A stretch of 64,000 bases of DNA from Proteles cristata cristata (GCA_017311185.1 JAESUZ010004534.1:2108001-2172000); one strand, 5' to 3'; counted from the stretch's first letter, positions 1-10,850 are shown. Notes: generated from the letters alone by a model not told the origin. Made by a program: numbers and translations.

Positions 1-66
1 TGAGATCATGACCTGAGCCAAAATCAAGAGTCGGTTGCTTAACCAGCTGAGCCATCTGGACACCCC
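1..66 (-). mobile_element. Carnivore SINE, cut by window edge
   Basis: The first 66 bases match the reverse complement of the tRNA-like head of the cat-type CAN SINE (TGAGATCATGACCTGAGCC, then AACCAGCTGAGCC and a CACCCCC end). Only the head is inside the window; the tail lies upstream of position 1. Confidence 0.85.
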
Positions 67-1589
67 CAGACAATATATATTTTAAGGTTTGAAGATCACT
101 ACTGTTTTTTGTTGCATATTCTTCTCAGTGTTTTTCACAGTTCTTTAAAAATTCAAAATCCATTCTTGGCTCACAAGTTATACAAAAACATGATGTGGGA
201 TATTGTTTGACAATCTCTGCTATAACTTGTATAGTTTAATGAATCTGTGCATTAGTGTTAGCCAGCCAATTAGCTCAATATTTGCATTCTCATTTTTATC
301 TTCTAAGACTCTCTTATAGGTCATGTGGACTATCAAAAATGATTTGTTTATAATGATTAAGGTTTTAAAAACAATTATTATACATTCAATTAGAAGATAT
401 TTCAGACATTCTTACTTAGAAATTTCAAGATTACATACTCTGATTAAGTCCTAATGGAATGGTAAACATGAAAACTGTTAGATTTTAGAATGCAAGGCTG
501 AAATGTTAGTCGATTGATTGATTTACTGCCCATATAATCAATTTGAAGGCTCTGTAATAGTCTTTCAGAAAGCCAGTCTCTTTTTCTTAATGCTCCTGCA
601 GTTAACTCTCCAAACTTAAGTCTGATAATGTTATTTGCATGTGTGAAAACCATCAATGGCTCTCACATTCTTATGTGATCATTTTAAAAGTCTTTAGCAG
701 AGCATTCTAAGTTCTTTATAACATGACCCAGCATTCATTTCTGGGCCAAGTTTTGGCTTATTTCTATATTTAACCAAGATAACACTTTACTATTGTTTAT
801 TATGCTAAGCTCTCCCTGTAGTAATGATTTTTTTGCTCATGGTTTCTCTTCACCTTGGCATGTTCTTGCTTCTTCCCATAAGTTTAGAGCAAACAAATAT
901 TCATAATTCAATTGTGTCCTCTTCAGTAAGTAAATTGAATATGTAATATTGGTTTTTTTTCTGCAATGGGAAAAATTGTTCAAGAGATTATTAAGATACC
1001 AATACTGTGGTGAAATGGCTAAGTTAGCTATCTGGGTTGTGTATTCTAAGAGAACCATTAAACAAAATACCAGCTCATCTGCTCTAGTGCTTGTTAGTTT
1101 TCCCATTAGATTCAGTTCATTGGATTATGATTTTGTGTCAAATATCACACAATAAAATTATATTTGTTTTGTAGAAACCCATACTTTAAAGCACTGTTGA
1201 TTGTTACTCATAAACATCAATTATTTTTACAAATTAATTAGCTGTCACTTAGCAATTAATAAGACACTGTTGCATTTTAAGAACTGAGGATATTGCTCCT
1301 TGGGAAAAAAATCCAGAAGGCATTTCATCCTGGAACCTTAAGTGGGAGGGGATCCTAGGACACTGGAGGAAGGACAAGCAAAAAAGAGTTTCAGTTGGCT
1401 CTTGTAACATAACCAAAATACGCATTTTTGATTCATTAATATGCAAATCAACAAATAAATGAGTCTTCCTTTCAGTGAAGATAATTACTTAAGAGTAAAT
1501 TTAAGAGTAAAAGTTTGAAGAGTATTGAAAATTTCAAGTTGGCAGATCTGGCTTTGGGGAGGGCTGGTGAAGAAGAGTTACTTACAAAC
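67..1589. other. No gene or repeat recognised
   Basis: AT-rich sequence with only short chance reading frames. I see no splice-like, promoter-like or clear repeat structure here. Confidence 0.5.
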
Positions 1590-1605
1590 AAAGTGGATTC
1601 CATTG

Positions 1606-1801
1606 GGTGTGTCTGGGTGGTTCAATTGATTGAGTGTACGACTTCTTCCACTCAGGTCATGATCTCATTGTTTGTGAGTCTGAGTCCTGCATTGGGCTTG
1701 CTGCTGTCAGTGCACAGGCTGCTTCGTGTCCTCTGTCCCACCTCTCTCTGTCCTTCCCCTGCTCATGCTTTCTCTCAAAAATAAACCTTTTTTTAAAAAA
1801 G
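1606..1801 (+). mobile_element. Carnivore SINE with TSD
   Basis: Complete but diverged plus-strand SINE: tRNA-like head (GTGTCTGGGTGGTTCAATTG), CT-rich middle and an AATAAA-containing A-rich tail. A 16-bp target duplication with two mismatches flanks it at 1590-1605 (AAAGTGGATTCCATTG) and 1802-1817, which fixes both ends. Confidence 0.9.
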
Positions 1802-1817
1802 AAAGTGGGTTCCGTTG

Positions 1818-2753
1818 AAAAGAGCCACCCTCATTTCTCTTCTTAAAATCTATGGTTTTTTCAATTAAAGCCAGTAGAAATGTTTTTTCTTCTACCTTAT
1901 CTGTTCTTTGTAGTGGATAAAAGGCCTCACAAGACAGTTGGGAGAATGTAGAGATTTGAAGGTTACTGGCTGTGCAGCTAATAAGGAAAACAGAATAAAG
2001 ACTTGTAGTTCAGTAGTATCATTTTCCACCATGCATTACTTCAAACACATCACAGAGAACAGTTGCAATGAGTAATCACACTCTTAATGATGCTTTTTGT
2101 ACTAAAATAAGTCTCATCAGAGATTTTAACCTTAAATTTCATTATGTGTCTCTTAGATATCATGTATATTTTCCTAATTTGTTACTTGCCATATGCAAAC
2201 AACAATATCTTATATTTTGAGTTATTCTGAGAAAAAAATTCTCACTCTGTTTTCTTAGGAATAATGAAAAAGAATTCAGATTTCTAATATTTGTGGAAGA
2301 TCTATATGTAAATGCCCTATAAGGAACTGAGGAAATGTCAGTATGAGTAAATCTATAATTCATAGTTGTTAATTAGAATTTGCATGTGATCATGGTATTA
2401 CATACAACAATCTCCATAGTCTATCAATTAGAATTAATACAGTCTGGTTTACTAATTAAATTGGGAAGCCTCCATATGCTATTACTTAGAATTAATACAT
2501 TCTGAAACAATGCAATTTTGTTACTCTTAGGAGTATTGAAAAGTCACATATTCTTAACAATGTTTTCAGACTTTGTCTTTGAAATTTTATATAAATAGAT
2601 AAGTTGGGATTCATAGAATTTATATTTTATGTAACTATAAGCTGAAGTGTTTTCGATATAAAAAGATATATTTTATAGTGTGTGATCATTTTCTGTGAAA
2701 GTAAATATTTTTTTTTAATTATGGTGACAGAACTGACATAGGCATTTTATTTA
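1818..2753. other. No gene recognised; short direct repeat
   Basis: Unassigned AT-rich DNA. A 19-mer, TTAGAATTAATACAGTCTG at 2428-2446, recurs with one mismatch at 2486-2504; nothing else stands out. Confidence 0.45.
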
Positions 2754-2979
2754 ATTTTTTAAATGTTTATTTATTTTGAGAGAAAGAAAAAGAGAAGATG
2801 GCATGTATGCATGCAAGTGGGGAAGGGGCAGAGAGAAAGGGAGGGAGAGAATGAGAATCCCAAACAGGCTCCATGCTGGCAGAGCCCCATGTAGGGCTTG
2901 GTTTCATGACCCATGAGATTGTGACCTGAGCCAAAATCAAGAGTTGAACATTTAACTGACTGAGCTACCAGGCAGTCCT
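2754..2979 (-). mobile_element. Carnivore SINE
   Basis: Minus-strand copy: T-rich tail (AATGTTTATTTATTTTGAG), GA-rich block, then the head reading GACCTGAGCCAAAATCAAGA and ACTGACTGAGCTACC. It is diverged from the cat consensus, so it is one of the older copies. No clear TSD was seen. Confidence 0.85.
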
Positions 2980-3361
2980 GAAATTAAATATTTTTGAATA
3001 AACAGAATTTCTATACATGAATTAGTCTCAAATTTCACATACACAACAACTTAATAAAATGTTTTTTTCAGAATAAGTACCTTTAAAAAAAAGTATCATA
3101 ATTTCTAGTTTAAAAAAGCAGAGATTTTTTTCCTTCTGTAAAATATGAGAGGGATACTCTCACTTTTCCCTAAAATTTAGAAATTTTTTCAGATCGTAGA
3201 AGGCAACTGTCATACTAAATAGACCAAGGGAGGAAGAATTACTACAAGTTTCGTTTTTTCCTCCATTTAATTTTTTAATAAAATTTAAGTTGTCATGCTT
3301 GATCGTTGGTCAGACTAAGACATCAGTTGAGCTGGGAACATAGGCATCTGTGAACTATAGC
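2980..3361. other. No feature recognised
   Basis: AT-rich sequence with homopolymer runs and no supported feature. Confidence 0.4.
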
Positions 3362-3578
3362 AGAGTTGGCAAACTAGAGCCGATGTGCAACATTTAGTCC
3401 ACCATCTATTTTTATGTATAAAGCTTTAATGAAACACAGCCATGCTCATTATTCTATGTGTTTTCTGTGGCTGCTCTTGCATTACAGTGGCAAAGTTGAA
3501 CAGTTGCAACAATGATCATATGTTCCACAAAGCCTAAAATATTTAATATCTGGCTCTCTAAAGAAAAAATTTGCTAAC
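3362..3578. mobile_element. hAT-Charlie-like DNA transposon fossil
   Basis: The segment opens with AGAGTTGGCAAACT and closes with AATTTGCTAACACT, an imperfect terminal inverted repeat. The interior has the recognisable order of a common non-autonomous mammalian hAT element (a tract like AAAGCTTTAATGAAACACAGCC, then GGCTGCTCTTGC, then AAGCCTAAAATATTTA). The exact family is not assigned and no 8-bp TSD is clear. Confidence 0.5.
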
Positions 3579-3740
3579 ACTTTATGTACAGGAATTATTC
3601 AAAGACTTAGGCCAATAATTTAAAGAAGTCAGCTTTCAGGAGTTTCTGGCTAACATGCAGAATTTAAAAACAAGCAAACAAATCATGACATGGAAACAAC
3701 CCAAGTGTCCATCCATAGAAGAATGGATAAGGAACATGTG

Positions 3741-3742
<2 letters not shown>

Positions 3743-3779
<37 letters not shown>
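3743..3779. repeat. (AC)n microsatellite
   Basis: About eighteen uninterrupted AC units inside the L1 fragment, where the ancestral L1 has a short CA/TA tract. It is likely length-polymorphic. Confidence 0.95.
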
Positions 3780-3783
<4 letters not shown>

Positions 3784-3817
3784 GAAATTATTACAGTCAC
3801 AAAAAAGGATGAGATCA

Positions 3818-4030
3818 GGGGTGCCTGGGTGGCTCAGTCAGTTAAGTGTCTGACTTCGGCTCATGTCATGATCTTGCAGTTTGTGGGTTTGAGCCCCACA
3901 TCAGGCTCTGTGCTGACAGCTCAGAGCCTGGAGCCTGCTTCAGATTCTGTGTCTCCCTCTCTCTCTGACCCTCCCCTTCTTATGCGGTCTGTCCCTCTCT
4001 CTCTCAAAAAAATAAATAAATAAAACATTT
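3818..4030 (+). mobile_element. Carnivore SINE, A-tail split by a second SINE
   Basis: Nearly consensus plus-strand copy starting GGGGTGCCTGGGTGGCTCAG. Its 17-bp TSD is at 3801-3817 (AAAAAAGGATGAGATCA) and, one mismatch apart, at 4279-4295. The right-hand copy lies beyond the next SINE, so this element inserted first and its tail was later split. Confidence 0.92.
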
Positions 4031-4262
4031 TAAAAAAATTTATTTCTAGCAGAGAGAGAGAGAGAGACAGTGTGAGCAGGGGAGGGTCAGAGAGAGAGGG
4101 AGTCACAGACTCTGAAACAGACTCCAGGCCCTGAGCTGGCAGTCAGCACAGAGCCCGACGCGGGGCTCAAACCCACGAACCGCGAGATTGAACCCACGAA
4201 ACGAGAGATCATGACCTAAGCGAAAGTCGGACGCTTAACAGACTAAGCCACCCAGGCACCCC
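4031..4262 (-). mobile_element. Carnivore SINE nested in the tail of the previous one
   Basis: Minus-strand copy ending in CCACCCAGGCACCCC at 4262. It is flanked by AAATAAAACATTTT (about 4017-4030) and again from 4263, a target duplication made from the tail of the upstream SINE. The head contains a partial internal duplication (two GAACCCACGAA-like blocks around 4170-4205). Confidence 0.9.
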
Positions 4263-4958
4263 AAATAAAACATTTTTTAAAAAAGAATGAGATCATGCCA
4301 TTTGAGACAGCATGGATGGACCTAGAGGGAATTATACTAAGTGAAATAGGTCAGACAGGAAGACAAATACCATATGATTCCACTCATAAAGGAATAGAAA
4401 AGAAATTAACAAAAAGCAAAATCAGAACTAGAAATAACTATAAAATATAGTTATATAAAATTATAAATGCTATTAATATTATATTTATATACATACTACA
4501 AATACAGATAAATACTATAAATGCTATATAAATATTATAAGTACTTCAAAATATACTATGCTATATAAACACTATAAAATACTATAAAATCAAACAGATG
4601 GTTGCCAGAAAGGATTGGGTAAAATGGGCAAAGGAAAGAGGGAGATACAGGCCCCCAATTATAGAATAACTAAATCACAGGAATAAAAAGCACAGCATAA
4701 AAAAATACAGTCAATGATATTTAATAGCGATATAATGGGACAGATGGTAGCTACATTGTGAACAGAGAATAATGCATAAACTTGTCAAATCACAAAATTG
4801 TATGCCTGAAACTAATGAAAAGTTGTGTACCAACTATACTCAAAAGAGCAAGAGAAAAAAAGCAAGCAAGCAAACAACAAAATGCAAAATACATTTTTTT
4901 ACTGTTTTTTTACTAACTTTCTTACTAAGTTTACTAAGTTTTTTTTTTCTTACTAAGT

Positions 4959-5596
4959 TGTTGTGAGCCATTTCTGAACTCACTAAGTTGAGAAAAACTC
5001 CTTGTGAGGTTAAGGTAAGTTTGCATGGACTCTTACCTCAGATGGGGACCTATATCCACCCCCACTCAATTGTTTCCGCTTGAGCACTAACCCCCAAGGC
5101 ACCTTGTTGATTGTTATTTGGAGTGACTCATTCTGGCCTTGATATGCTGATAGCACTTTGTGAAGGAACTTACTGTAGGAACTTCTTTTGTGGTTATGGG
5201 AGCAATATTGCCTTCCTGAAAAAACCCGTTTTTCTTAATACCTCCCATTAAGCGATAAACAGGCTATTGACTCCTACCCACAAAGAACTAACTTTTGCCT
5301 TTACTATGCTAAAAACATTATCCTGTTTATATCAGAATGCCACTTCCAGGCTGTTCCCCATACACCTATGCATATCAATGTTCTGGAAAGTTTTTACCGA
5401 TCAAAGAATTTATCATCAGAATGCCACTTCTGTGCGTTCCCCCAAACACTTAATGATAAAATAAAGTTAAGTCTCAGACAACACGGAGAGGTGTGGCTGG
5501 TGACCAGAAAGAATCTCGTGCCTATCTCATCCCTCCCTCACCAACACCATCCATACTTCAGGGAAACCTGGACCTGGCCGAAGCTGGACTCTGGCA
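4959..5596 (+). mobile_element. Solo LTR of an endogenous retrovirus, 6-bp TSD
   Basis: The segment begins TG (4959), ends CA (5596) and is flanked by CTAAGT at 4953-4958 and 5597-5602. An alternative start at 4989 also follows CTAAGT. It carries an AATAAA at 5460-5465 about 130 bp before the end, a CT-rich stretch after it, and a direct repeat of ATCAGAATGCCACTTC at 5331-5346 and 5415-5430, as in LTR U3 enhancers. No internal retroviral genes adjoin it. A 6-bp duplication fits class II-type integration, but low complexity at the left edge weakens this. Confidence 0.55.
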
Positions 5597-5602
5597 CTAA
5601 GT

Positions 5603-6183
5603 TTTTATTTTAGAGGGAAAATATATCATAAGGAGTTTGATAAATTACCCAGTATTTTATTGAGAACCTGCCATAGAGTCAAAAATATTCTAAGCCTCAT
5701 AAGGAATAAAGAAAAATATAATAGCTCTTTTCAAATTCTAGTTTTGATCCTGAGAACATCTTTAGTAGTAGGACAATTTGAATTTAAAAAAGTTAAAAGC
5801 CTCTGGGATGATGTCAATGTAAATGGTGAGCCTTTTCACAGAAATGCTGAGAAAAAGAGAGAAAACTATCAGTATCAACTTAGTCTGGAAAATAGTCAAA
5901 AGTTTAAAGCAAGCAAGCAAATGCTGATTCAAAAAGGAGATAGCTTACAAATGGTAAGAGAACTTTGCTGCATTTTTACTTGCCTTTGTCCTGTCCCTTC
6001 CCTGGCTTGGTGGTGATATTGAAGAAAGCAGCTTGTGCTCCTAGTGTGTGATTCTGGTCACTGATTCTGGGAAGAGCAGAGCAGATATTGTTCTTAAAGA
6101 ATTGTGTTTGTCAGTTTTGACTTTCTTGGGGTCTGCCTAAGACATTAATATAAGATGCCTTCTTTTTGTGTCACCTATATTAT
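5603..6183. other. Unassigned; possible ancient repeat
   Basis: No gene. The start (near 5650-5700, TTTTATTGAGAACCTGCC) resembles an ancient mammalian interspersed repeat, but the match is too decayed to name. An open frame of 118 codons at 5660-6016 has no recognisable domain. Confidence 0.35.
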
Positions 6184-6196
6184 AAAGTTCTCAGGG

Positions 6197-6414
6197 GGGC
6201 GATGGGATGGCTCTTTTAGTTAAGCGCCTGACTTTGGCTCAGGTCATGATCTCACGGTTTTTGGTTTCAATCCCCACATTGGGCTCTGTGCTGACAGCTC
6301 AGAGCCTGGAGCCTGCTTCAGATTCTGTATCTCCCTCTCTCTCTGACCCTCCAGTGCTCACACTGTTTCTCTCTCTCTCAGAAATAAATAAAACATTTTT
6401 TAAAAAATTTAAAA
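6197..6414 (+). mobile_element. Carnivore SINE with TSD
   Basis: Plus-strand copy with the CTGACAGCTCAGAGCCTGGA body and CT-rich stretch. A 13-bp TSD, AAAGTTCTCAGGG at 6184-6196 and AAAGTTTTCAGGG at 6415-6427, bounds it. The first bases of the head are altered (GGCGATGGGATGGCTCTTTT). Confidence 0.92.
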
Positions 6415-6501
6415 AAAGTTTTCAGGGCAGGAAAGTGCTATGCAGAGGTCAATCCCTGAAAATATTGAAAGGTAAGTAGGCAACATGCTGCCACCTGGAG
6501 C

Positions 6502-6555
6502 TAGTAGTAGTAATAATAATAACAATAATAACAACAACAACAACAATAATAATAC
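6502..6555. repeat. Compound (TAG)n/(AAT)n/(AAC)n microsatellite
   Basis: Trinucleotide tract that changes from TAG to AAT to AAC and back to AAT over about 54 bp. Confidence 0.9.
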
Positions 6556-7074
6556 TGTTCAGGCAAACAAGAGACACAGTAAAGCCTGAGAGAGATTCTT
6601 TGAAGAATTAAGGCATTGAGAATCTCCCGTATATACGAGAGAGTTATGGAAGTCAGATTCATGCCCAGAGCAGGGTGCAAGGTCAGAAAATTGCTGATAA
6701 GTCACTAATCTTTGACCTCTGCCTGATTGTTCATCTTAGAGAAAACAAAAAATGAAGGCTAAAGCAGAGTTGTAAATAGCTTTGTCTAAGTGTTGAAGGA
6801 ATGTCCTCAAACAGAGCCAATCTGCAAAGAAGAACTAAGTTTGATTCCTTCCCCCCCCACTTATGTGATTTCAGTTATTCAAGATAATCTCTATCAGAAC
6901 ACTAGTTTACCACAAGCTAAAAGAATAACAACTGTAGAGATCATGCACAACAAATTAGTCTCCACAAAAATGTTTATGTAAATTACTAAATGAAAAGTTA
7001 CTACACACAAAAACAAACAAACAAACAAAACATAAAAACCCCAAGTCCTAAGGATGGAGAAGAATTAAATTTCT
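6556..7074. other. No feature recognised
   Basis: Unassigned sequence containing a short C-run (near 6851) and an (AAAC)n tract at about 7009-7030. No gene seen. Confidence 0.45.
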
Positions 7075-8480
7075 AGAGTTACTCATTATAATATTCAAAT
7101 TGTCTAGTTTTCAAAAGAAAATCACAGAGCATGCAAAGAATGGTCCATTTACAAGAGAAATGAAACCATACCTAAGAAAACACAGACATTATTAGACTTA
7201 CAAGATAAAGAATTTAAATCAACTTTCTTAAATATGCTCAAAGAGCTAAAGAAAATCAATCATGGACAAACAAATTGAAGGAAATCGGAGGAACAAATTA
7301 TGAACAAATAGAAAATATCAAAAAGAGATAAAAACTATAAAAATTTTAATCTAAATTCTGGAGCTGAAAATATATTAACTGAAATGAAATGTTCACTAGA
7401 CAGTTTCAACAACAGATTTGAGCAGATAGAAAGAAGAATCAGTAGACTTGAAGATAGATCAGTTGAAATTATATGTAGCTGAGGCATAGAAAGAAAAATA
7501 ATGTGAGAAAATAAAGCCTAACAGACCTGTGGGGTACCATTAAGCAGCCACATGCATGAAAGTTATGGCCTTTAGAAAACAAGTTGCAAATGGCAGAGAT
7601 AAGTTCTTTCTTATCATTAATTAATTGAAGAATTAATGGATTAAACTCTCCAAGTGAATGCAGAGATTGCTAAAATTGATTTTAAAAAAACATTATCCGA
7701 CCATATACTGCATATAAGAAACTTACTTTAGATGAGAAGATGCAAATAGGTTGAATGTAAAGGAGTAGGAAAGGTGTTCTATGCAAATAATAACCAAAAG
7801 AATGCTGGAGTAACTATGCTTATATCAGGAAAAAATAAACTAAGTCAAAAACTGTTACAAGAAACAAAGAAGGGTATTATAAGATATAAGAGACAATCCA
7901 TCAAAAATATGTAACTATTATACATGCACTTAATGATAGAGTCCAAAAATATATGAAACAAAAACAAAAATTGAATTGCAAGGGACCTCAAGAACCCAAA
8001 ACAACACCAAAAAAGATCAAAGTTGGATAACTCACACTTTCCAATTTCAAAATTTACTATAAAGCTACAGTATCAAACCTATGTGGAATAGAACTGGGAG
8101 TCCAGAAATAAACCCATGTGTCTACAGCCTATTAATTCAACAAAATATTAAGAATTCAGTGAGAGAACAGTCATGTAGACAAATGGTACTGAGACAATTG
8201 GATATCCACTTGCAAAAGAATGAATTAGATCCCCACTTCATACCATATATAAAAATTAACTCAAAACAAATAAATGGACTTACATAAGAGAACTAAAAAT
8301 ATAAAACTTTCAGAAGAGAGTTATTATGTGGCTAGAGAAACTATCTTGTTTGAGAATAGGTGATGAGGTCAGAGCCAGAAGTCAGCTCAGTGAAGACCCA
8401 GTATCCTAATTACTTTGACATCAACAACTCTGGATTTGTGATGGATAAAGGCACTAAATGAAATGAATACTCCTAAGAAT
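7075..8480 (+). mobile_element. Old, internally deleted L1
   Basis: Ordered pieces of a mammalian L1 on the plus strand. ORF1 coiled-coil region: around 7250-7460, with GAAAGAAGAATCAGTAGACTTG. ORF2 endonuclease region: around 7650-7960, with AACCAAAAGAATGCTGGAGT. ORF2 C-terminal region: around 8050-8330, with TTAGATCCCCACTTCATACC. Most of ORF2, including the reverse transcriptase, is missing between 7990 and 8040. Stops and frameshifts throughout; not functional. Confidence 0.75.
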
Positions 8481-8518
8481 TACTGCCTCTTAAAATGGTA
8501 ATATATACATTTTCTTTT

Positions 8519-8701
8519 AAATTTTATTTTAGAGAGTGCTCAAGTAGGGGAGGGGACAGAGGGAGAGAAAGAGAGAGAGAAAATCCCAAGCAGGCCCCAA
8601 GCTCAGTGCAGAGCCTGACTCAGGGCTTGATCCACCACCCTGGGATCATGACCTGAGCTGAAAATCAAGAGTCAGAAATTTAACCAACTGAATCATAAAA
8701 G
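8519..8701 (-). mobile_element. Carnivore SINE, head truncated
   Basis: Minus-strand copy with GGGATCATGACCTGAGCTGA and AACCAACTGAATCA. The last bases of the head are missing at the junction with the next SINE. ATTTTCTTTTA at 8509 and again at 8702 may be its target duplication. Confidence 0.8.
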
Positions 8702-8711
8702 ATTTTCTTTT

Positions 8712-8936
8712 AGGGGTGCCTGGGTGGCTCAGTAGGTTAAGTGTCCAACTTTGGCTCAGGTCATGATTGCATGGTTCATGAGTTTGAACACCTTGTTGGC
8801 CTCTGTGCTGACAACTCAGAGCTTAGAGCCTGCTTCCAAATCTGTGTCTCCCTCTCTCTCTACCTACCCCCCTCGACAGCCTGCTGATGCTTTGTCTCTC
8901 TTTCCCAAAAATAAATAAACATTGAAAAAATTTTGG
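8712..8936 (+). mobile_element. Carnivore SINE, first of a tandem pair
   Basis: Starts AGGGGTGCCTGGGTGGCTCA and ends in ATAAATAAACATTGAAAAAA. Its left TSD, AAAAGATTTTCTTTT (8697-8711), recurs with one mismatch only after the following SINE, at 9427-9441. The two SINEs are therefore bracketed by one target duplication. Confidence 0.88.
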
Positions 8937-9426
8937 GGGGTTCCTGGGTGGCTCAGTCAGTTAGGCAGCTGACTCTTGATTTTGTCTCAGGTCACGATCT
9001 TGATAGGGAAAAATCTGTTCTAAGATGGCCAACAGGACTGATAAGGAAATACTTGTCCCTGATCAAAGTTTCCCTCTTCCAGTTTCTTCTTCCCGCACTG
9101 CTTGTCTCATGCATTAATGAGGAATGCAGAAGTAACAGGCTATAAATTACTCCCTTTGCTGATGCTCTGGGCTCAGACCTCTGGAGAATGATCTTCTCTG
9201 AGCCCACTGATATAAAATAAACCTCCTTCCTTTCAAGATCTCCAAGTGCTGCTTGGTTCTTCTGCCAGTGCTGCAGACCAGATTTCCAAAACAATCTCAT
9301 GGTTTGTGAGTTTGAACCCCACAGAGCCTATTAGAGATTCTTGCTCTCCCTTTCTCTCTGCCTCTCCTCTCTCTCTCTCTCTCTCTCTTTCTCAAAAATA
9401 TAAATAAACTAAAACAAATTTTTTAA
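8937..9426 (+). mobile_element. Carnivore SINE, second of pair, split by an LTR
   Basis: The head (TTCCTGGGTGGCTCAGTCAG) runs to 9000, is interrupted by the LTR at 9001-9293, and resumes at 9294 with ATCTCATGGTTTGTGAGTTT. Without the insert and one copy of the 4-bp duplication it reads as one ordinary SINE ending in a CT-rich stretch and A-rich tail. Confidence 0.88.
9001..9293 (+). mobile_element. Short solo LTR inserted in a SINE, 4-bp TSD
   Basis: A 293-bp block starts TGATAGGGAA and ends AAAACA, flanked on both sides by ATCT (8997-9000 and 9294-9297). The host SINE supplies an independent reference for the empty site. It has a TATAAATT at 9141-9148, an AATAAA at 9216-9221 and a pyrimidine-rich U5-like segment after it. 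This is what a solo LTR of a class I (gammaretrovirus-like) element should look like. There is no internal coding region. The family was not recognised. Confidence 0.75.
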
Positions 9427-9441
9427 AAAATATTTTCTTTT

Positions 9442-9964
9442 GACAATATTTGTGAAATATTCCAGGATCTTCTGTAGTTTCAACAAAATGCTGTGACTTT
9501 ACTTCTGATTATGCCACTATAAGATTATCTACAAAAGGTCTTTTCCTGTACCTCATCTTCCACATAAATTTGTTTGTTTTTGTATTGTTTTGCTTCAAAT
9601 TTTATGACTTGGAATTCATCCTAATCCATGTACACTCAATTTGTCTTCCTGTTGTTGTAGAAAAGGTTTTCAGAATTAAAATGGCTTTAGTATTCCATTT
9701 AAAAGGCATTTTGAGTTTGAGAGGAAGAAATCTCACCACCTTAGGTAGAAAAAAATGAACTCATATTAGAGATTAGTTCATATAAATTTATTCAATTATC
9801 TAATATCATTTGGTAGATACAAAAAAACATAGAGCAACATCAGGTCAAGGATATTTGGAATATAGTATTCATTAGTAACTACTGAATTTGTTCTCTGGAA
9901 CCTGAGAAATTATCTCTGCATACTACCATCATCATCCATTTCAGACAGTAGATATGAATTACCT
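9442..9964. other. No feature recognised
   Basis: AT-rich DNA without supported repeat or gene. Confidence 0.45.
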
Positions 9965-9968
9965 ACTC

Positions 9969-10135
9969 TTTTTTTTTAAGTTTTTATTTAAATTCCAATT
10001 AGTTAACATACTGTGTAGTATTAGTTTCAAATGCATAATATAGTGATTTAGCACTTCCATACAATACCCAATGCTCATCACAAGTGTACTCTTTAATCCC
10101 CAAAACCCATTTCACTAATTCTCACCACCCACACA
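9969..10135 (-). mobile_element. Carnivore L1 3' end fragment
   Basis: Poly-T then AAGTTTTTATTTAAATTCCA, AGTTAACATACTGTGTAGTA and CCCAATGCTCATCACAAGTG: the reverse complement of a carnivore L1 3' UTR. It is cut at about 10135, so it is a short 5'-truncated insertion. Confidence 0.8.
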
Positions 10136-10850
10136 CACACTTCCTTTACTCTTTGAGAAGAACACTGTAAAGTGAAAGCAAAGGAGCCAAATCTTTGACT
10201 CAAACTTTAAAACACAAGGAAAATATATTCTTTTAGAGCAAACTTTTCCCATGTGGGAAAAAGAAAACAAAACAAAAAACAAAATACAGACCGTACTTTG
10301 GCAGTGGTGGAGCTTGGAGGTTGGAGATTAGAGGAATCACATAGAATGGAAGGTAAGATTCTGAGGGAGATAGATATACTTGAACTTCACTGTGATAAAC
10401 AATGTGATTGTGTCTCAACTGCCAGGAAGTATAGAAACTGAGTTAGCCCCCAGAGTTCAGGCTACCCTTTCTCCAAAACTGTAAACTCTTTGTCTTAATC
10501 AAGGTGCTTCCTTACCTTTCTCTCTTTTTTATTTTATTTTTATTTTTTCCCCACTGTTAACCACATTGCACACCTTCCAACTCTTGGTCATTCATTTAGG
10601 CAGACATGCATTGGACCAGTTTCAGAACTATGATCAGAACCCCTGCAGACCATGGGTCCCTGGAATCTTGGGGTTGGGAAGAGATCCTACTCTGGGGTAA
10701 GGTTGGATAAAATAGAACAAGTTGGGAATCTCTCTCTAAGGAAGAACAGTGTAAGAATCCACCCCAGTCTCAGAACTGGTATGACCATTAGTACATTGAA
10801 ATATGAGAATGATGAAACTTTGGAAACACTTTTCATTAAAATATTGCTAC
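10136..10850. other. No feature recognised
   Basis: Unassigned, with a T-rich tract near 10525-10550. Short open frames only. Confidence 0.45.

Larger units (their letters stand above)
3685..4880 (+). mobile_element. Old L1 3' end, interrupted by two SINEs
   Basis: Resembles the end of L1 ORF2 and the 3' UTR: CAACCCAAGTGTCCATCCAT and GAATGGATAAGGAACATGTG before the SINEs (3685-3800), then CATGGATGGACCTAGAG and AGACAAATACCATATGATTC after them (from about 4296). It ends in a 3' UTR of L1MA/MB character and an A-rich tail near 4850-4880. It is a heavily diverged fragment with no coding capacity. Confidence 0.75.

Noticed and set aside
3655..4023. 122-codon plus-strand open frame
   Set aside because: It runs through an L1 fragment, an AC repeat and a SINE; composite and meaningless.
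9569..10441. Possible small genes at 9570-9758 and 10253-10441
   Set aside because: Frames of about 60 codons without recognisable domains, at chance frequency for a sequence this long.
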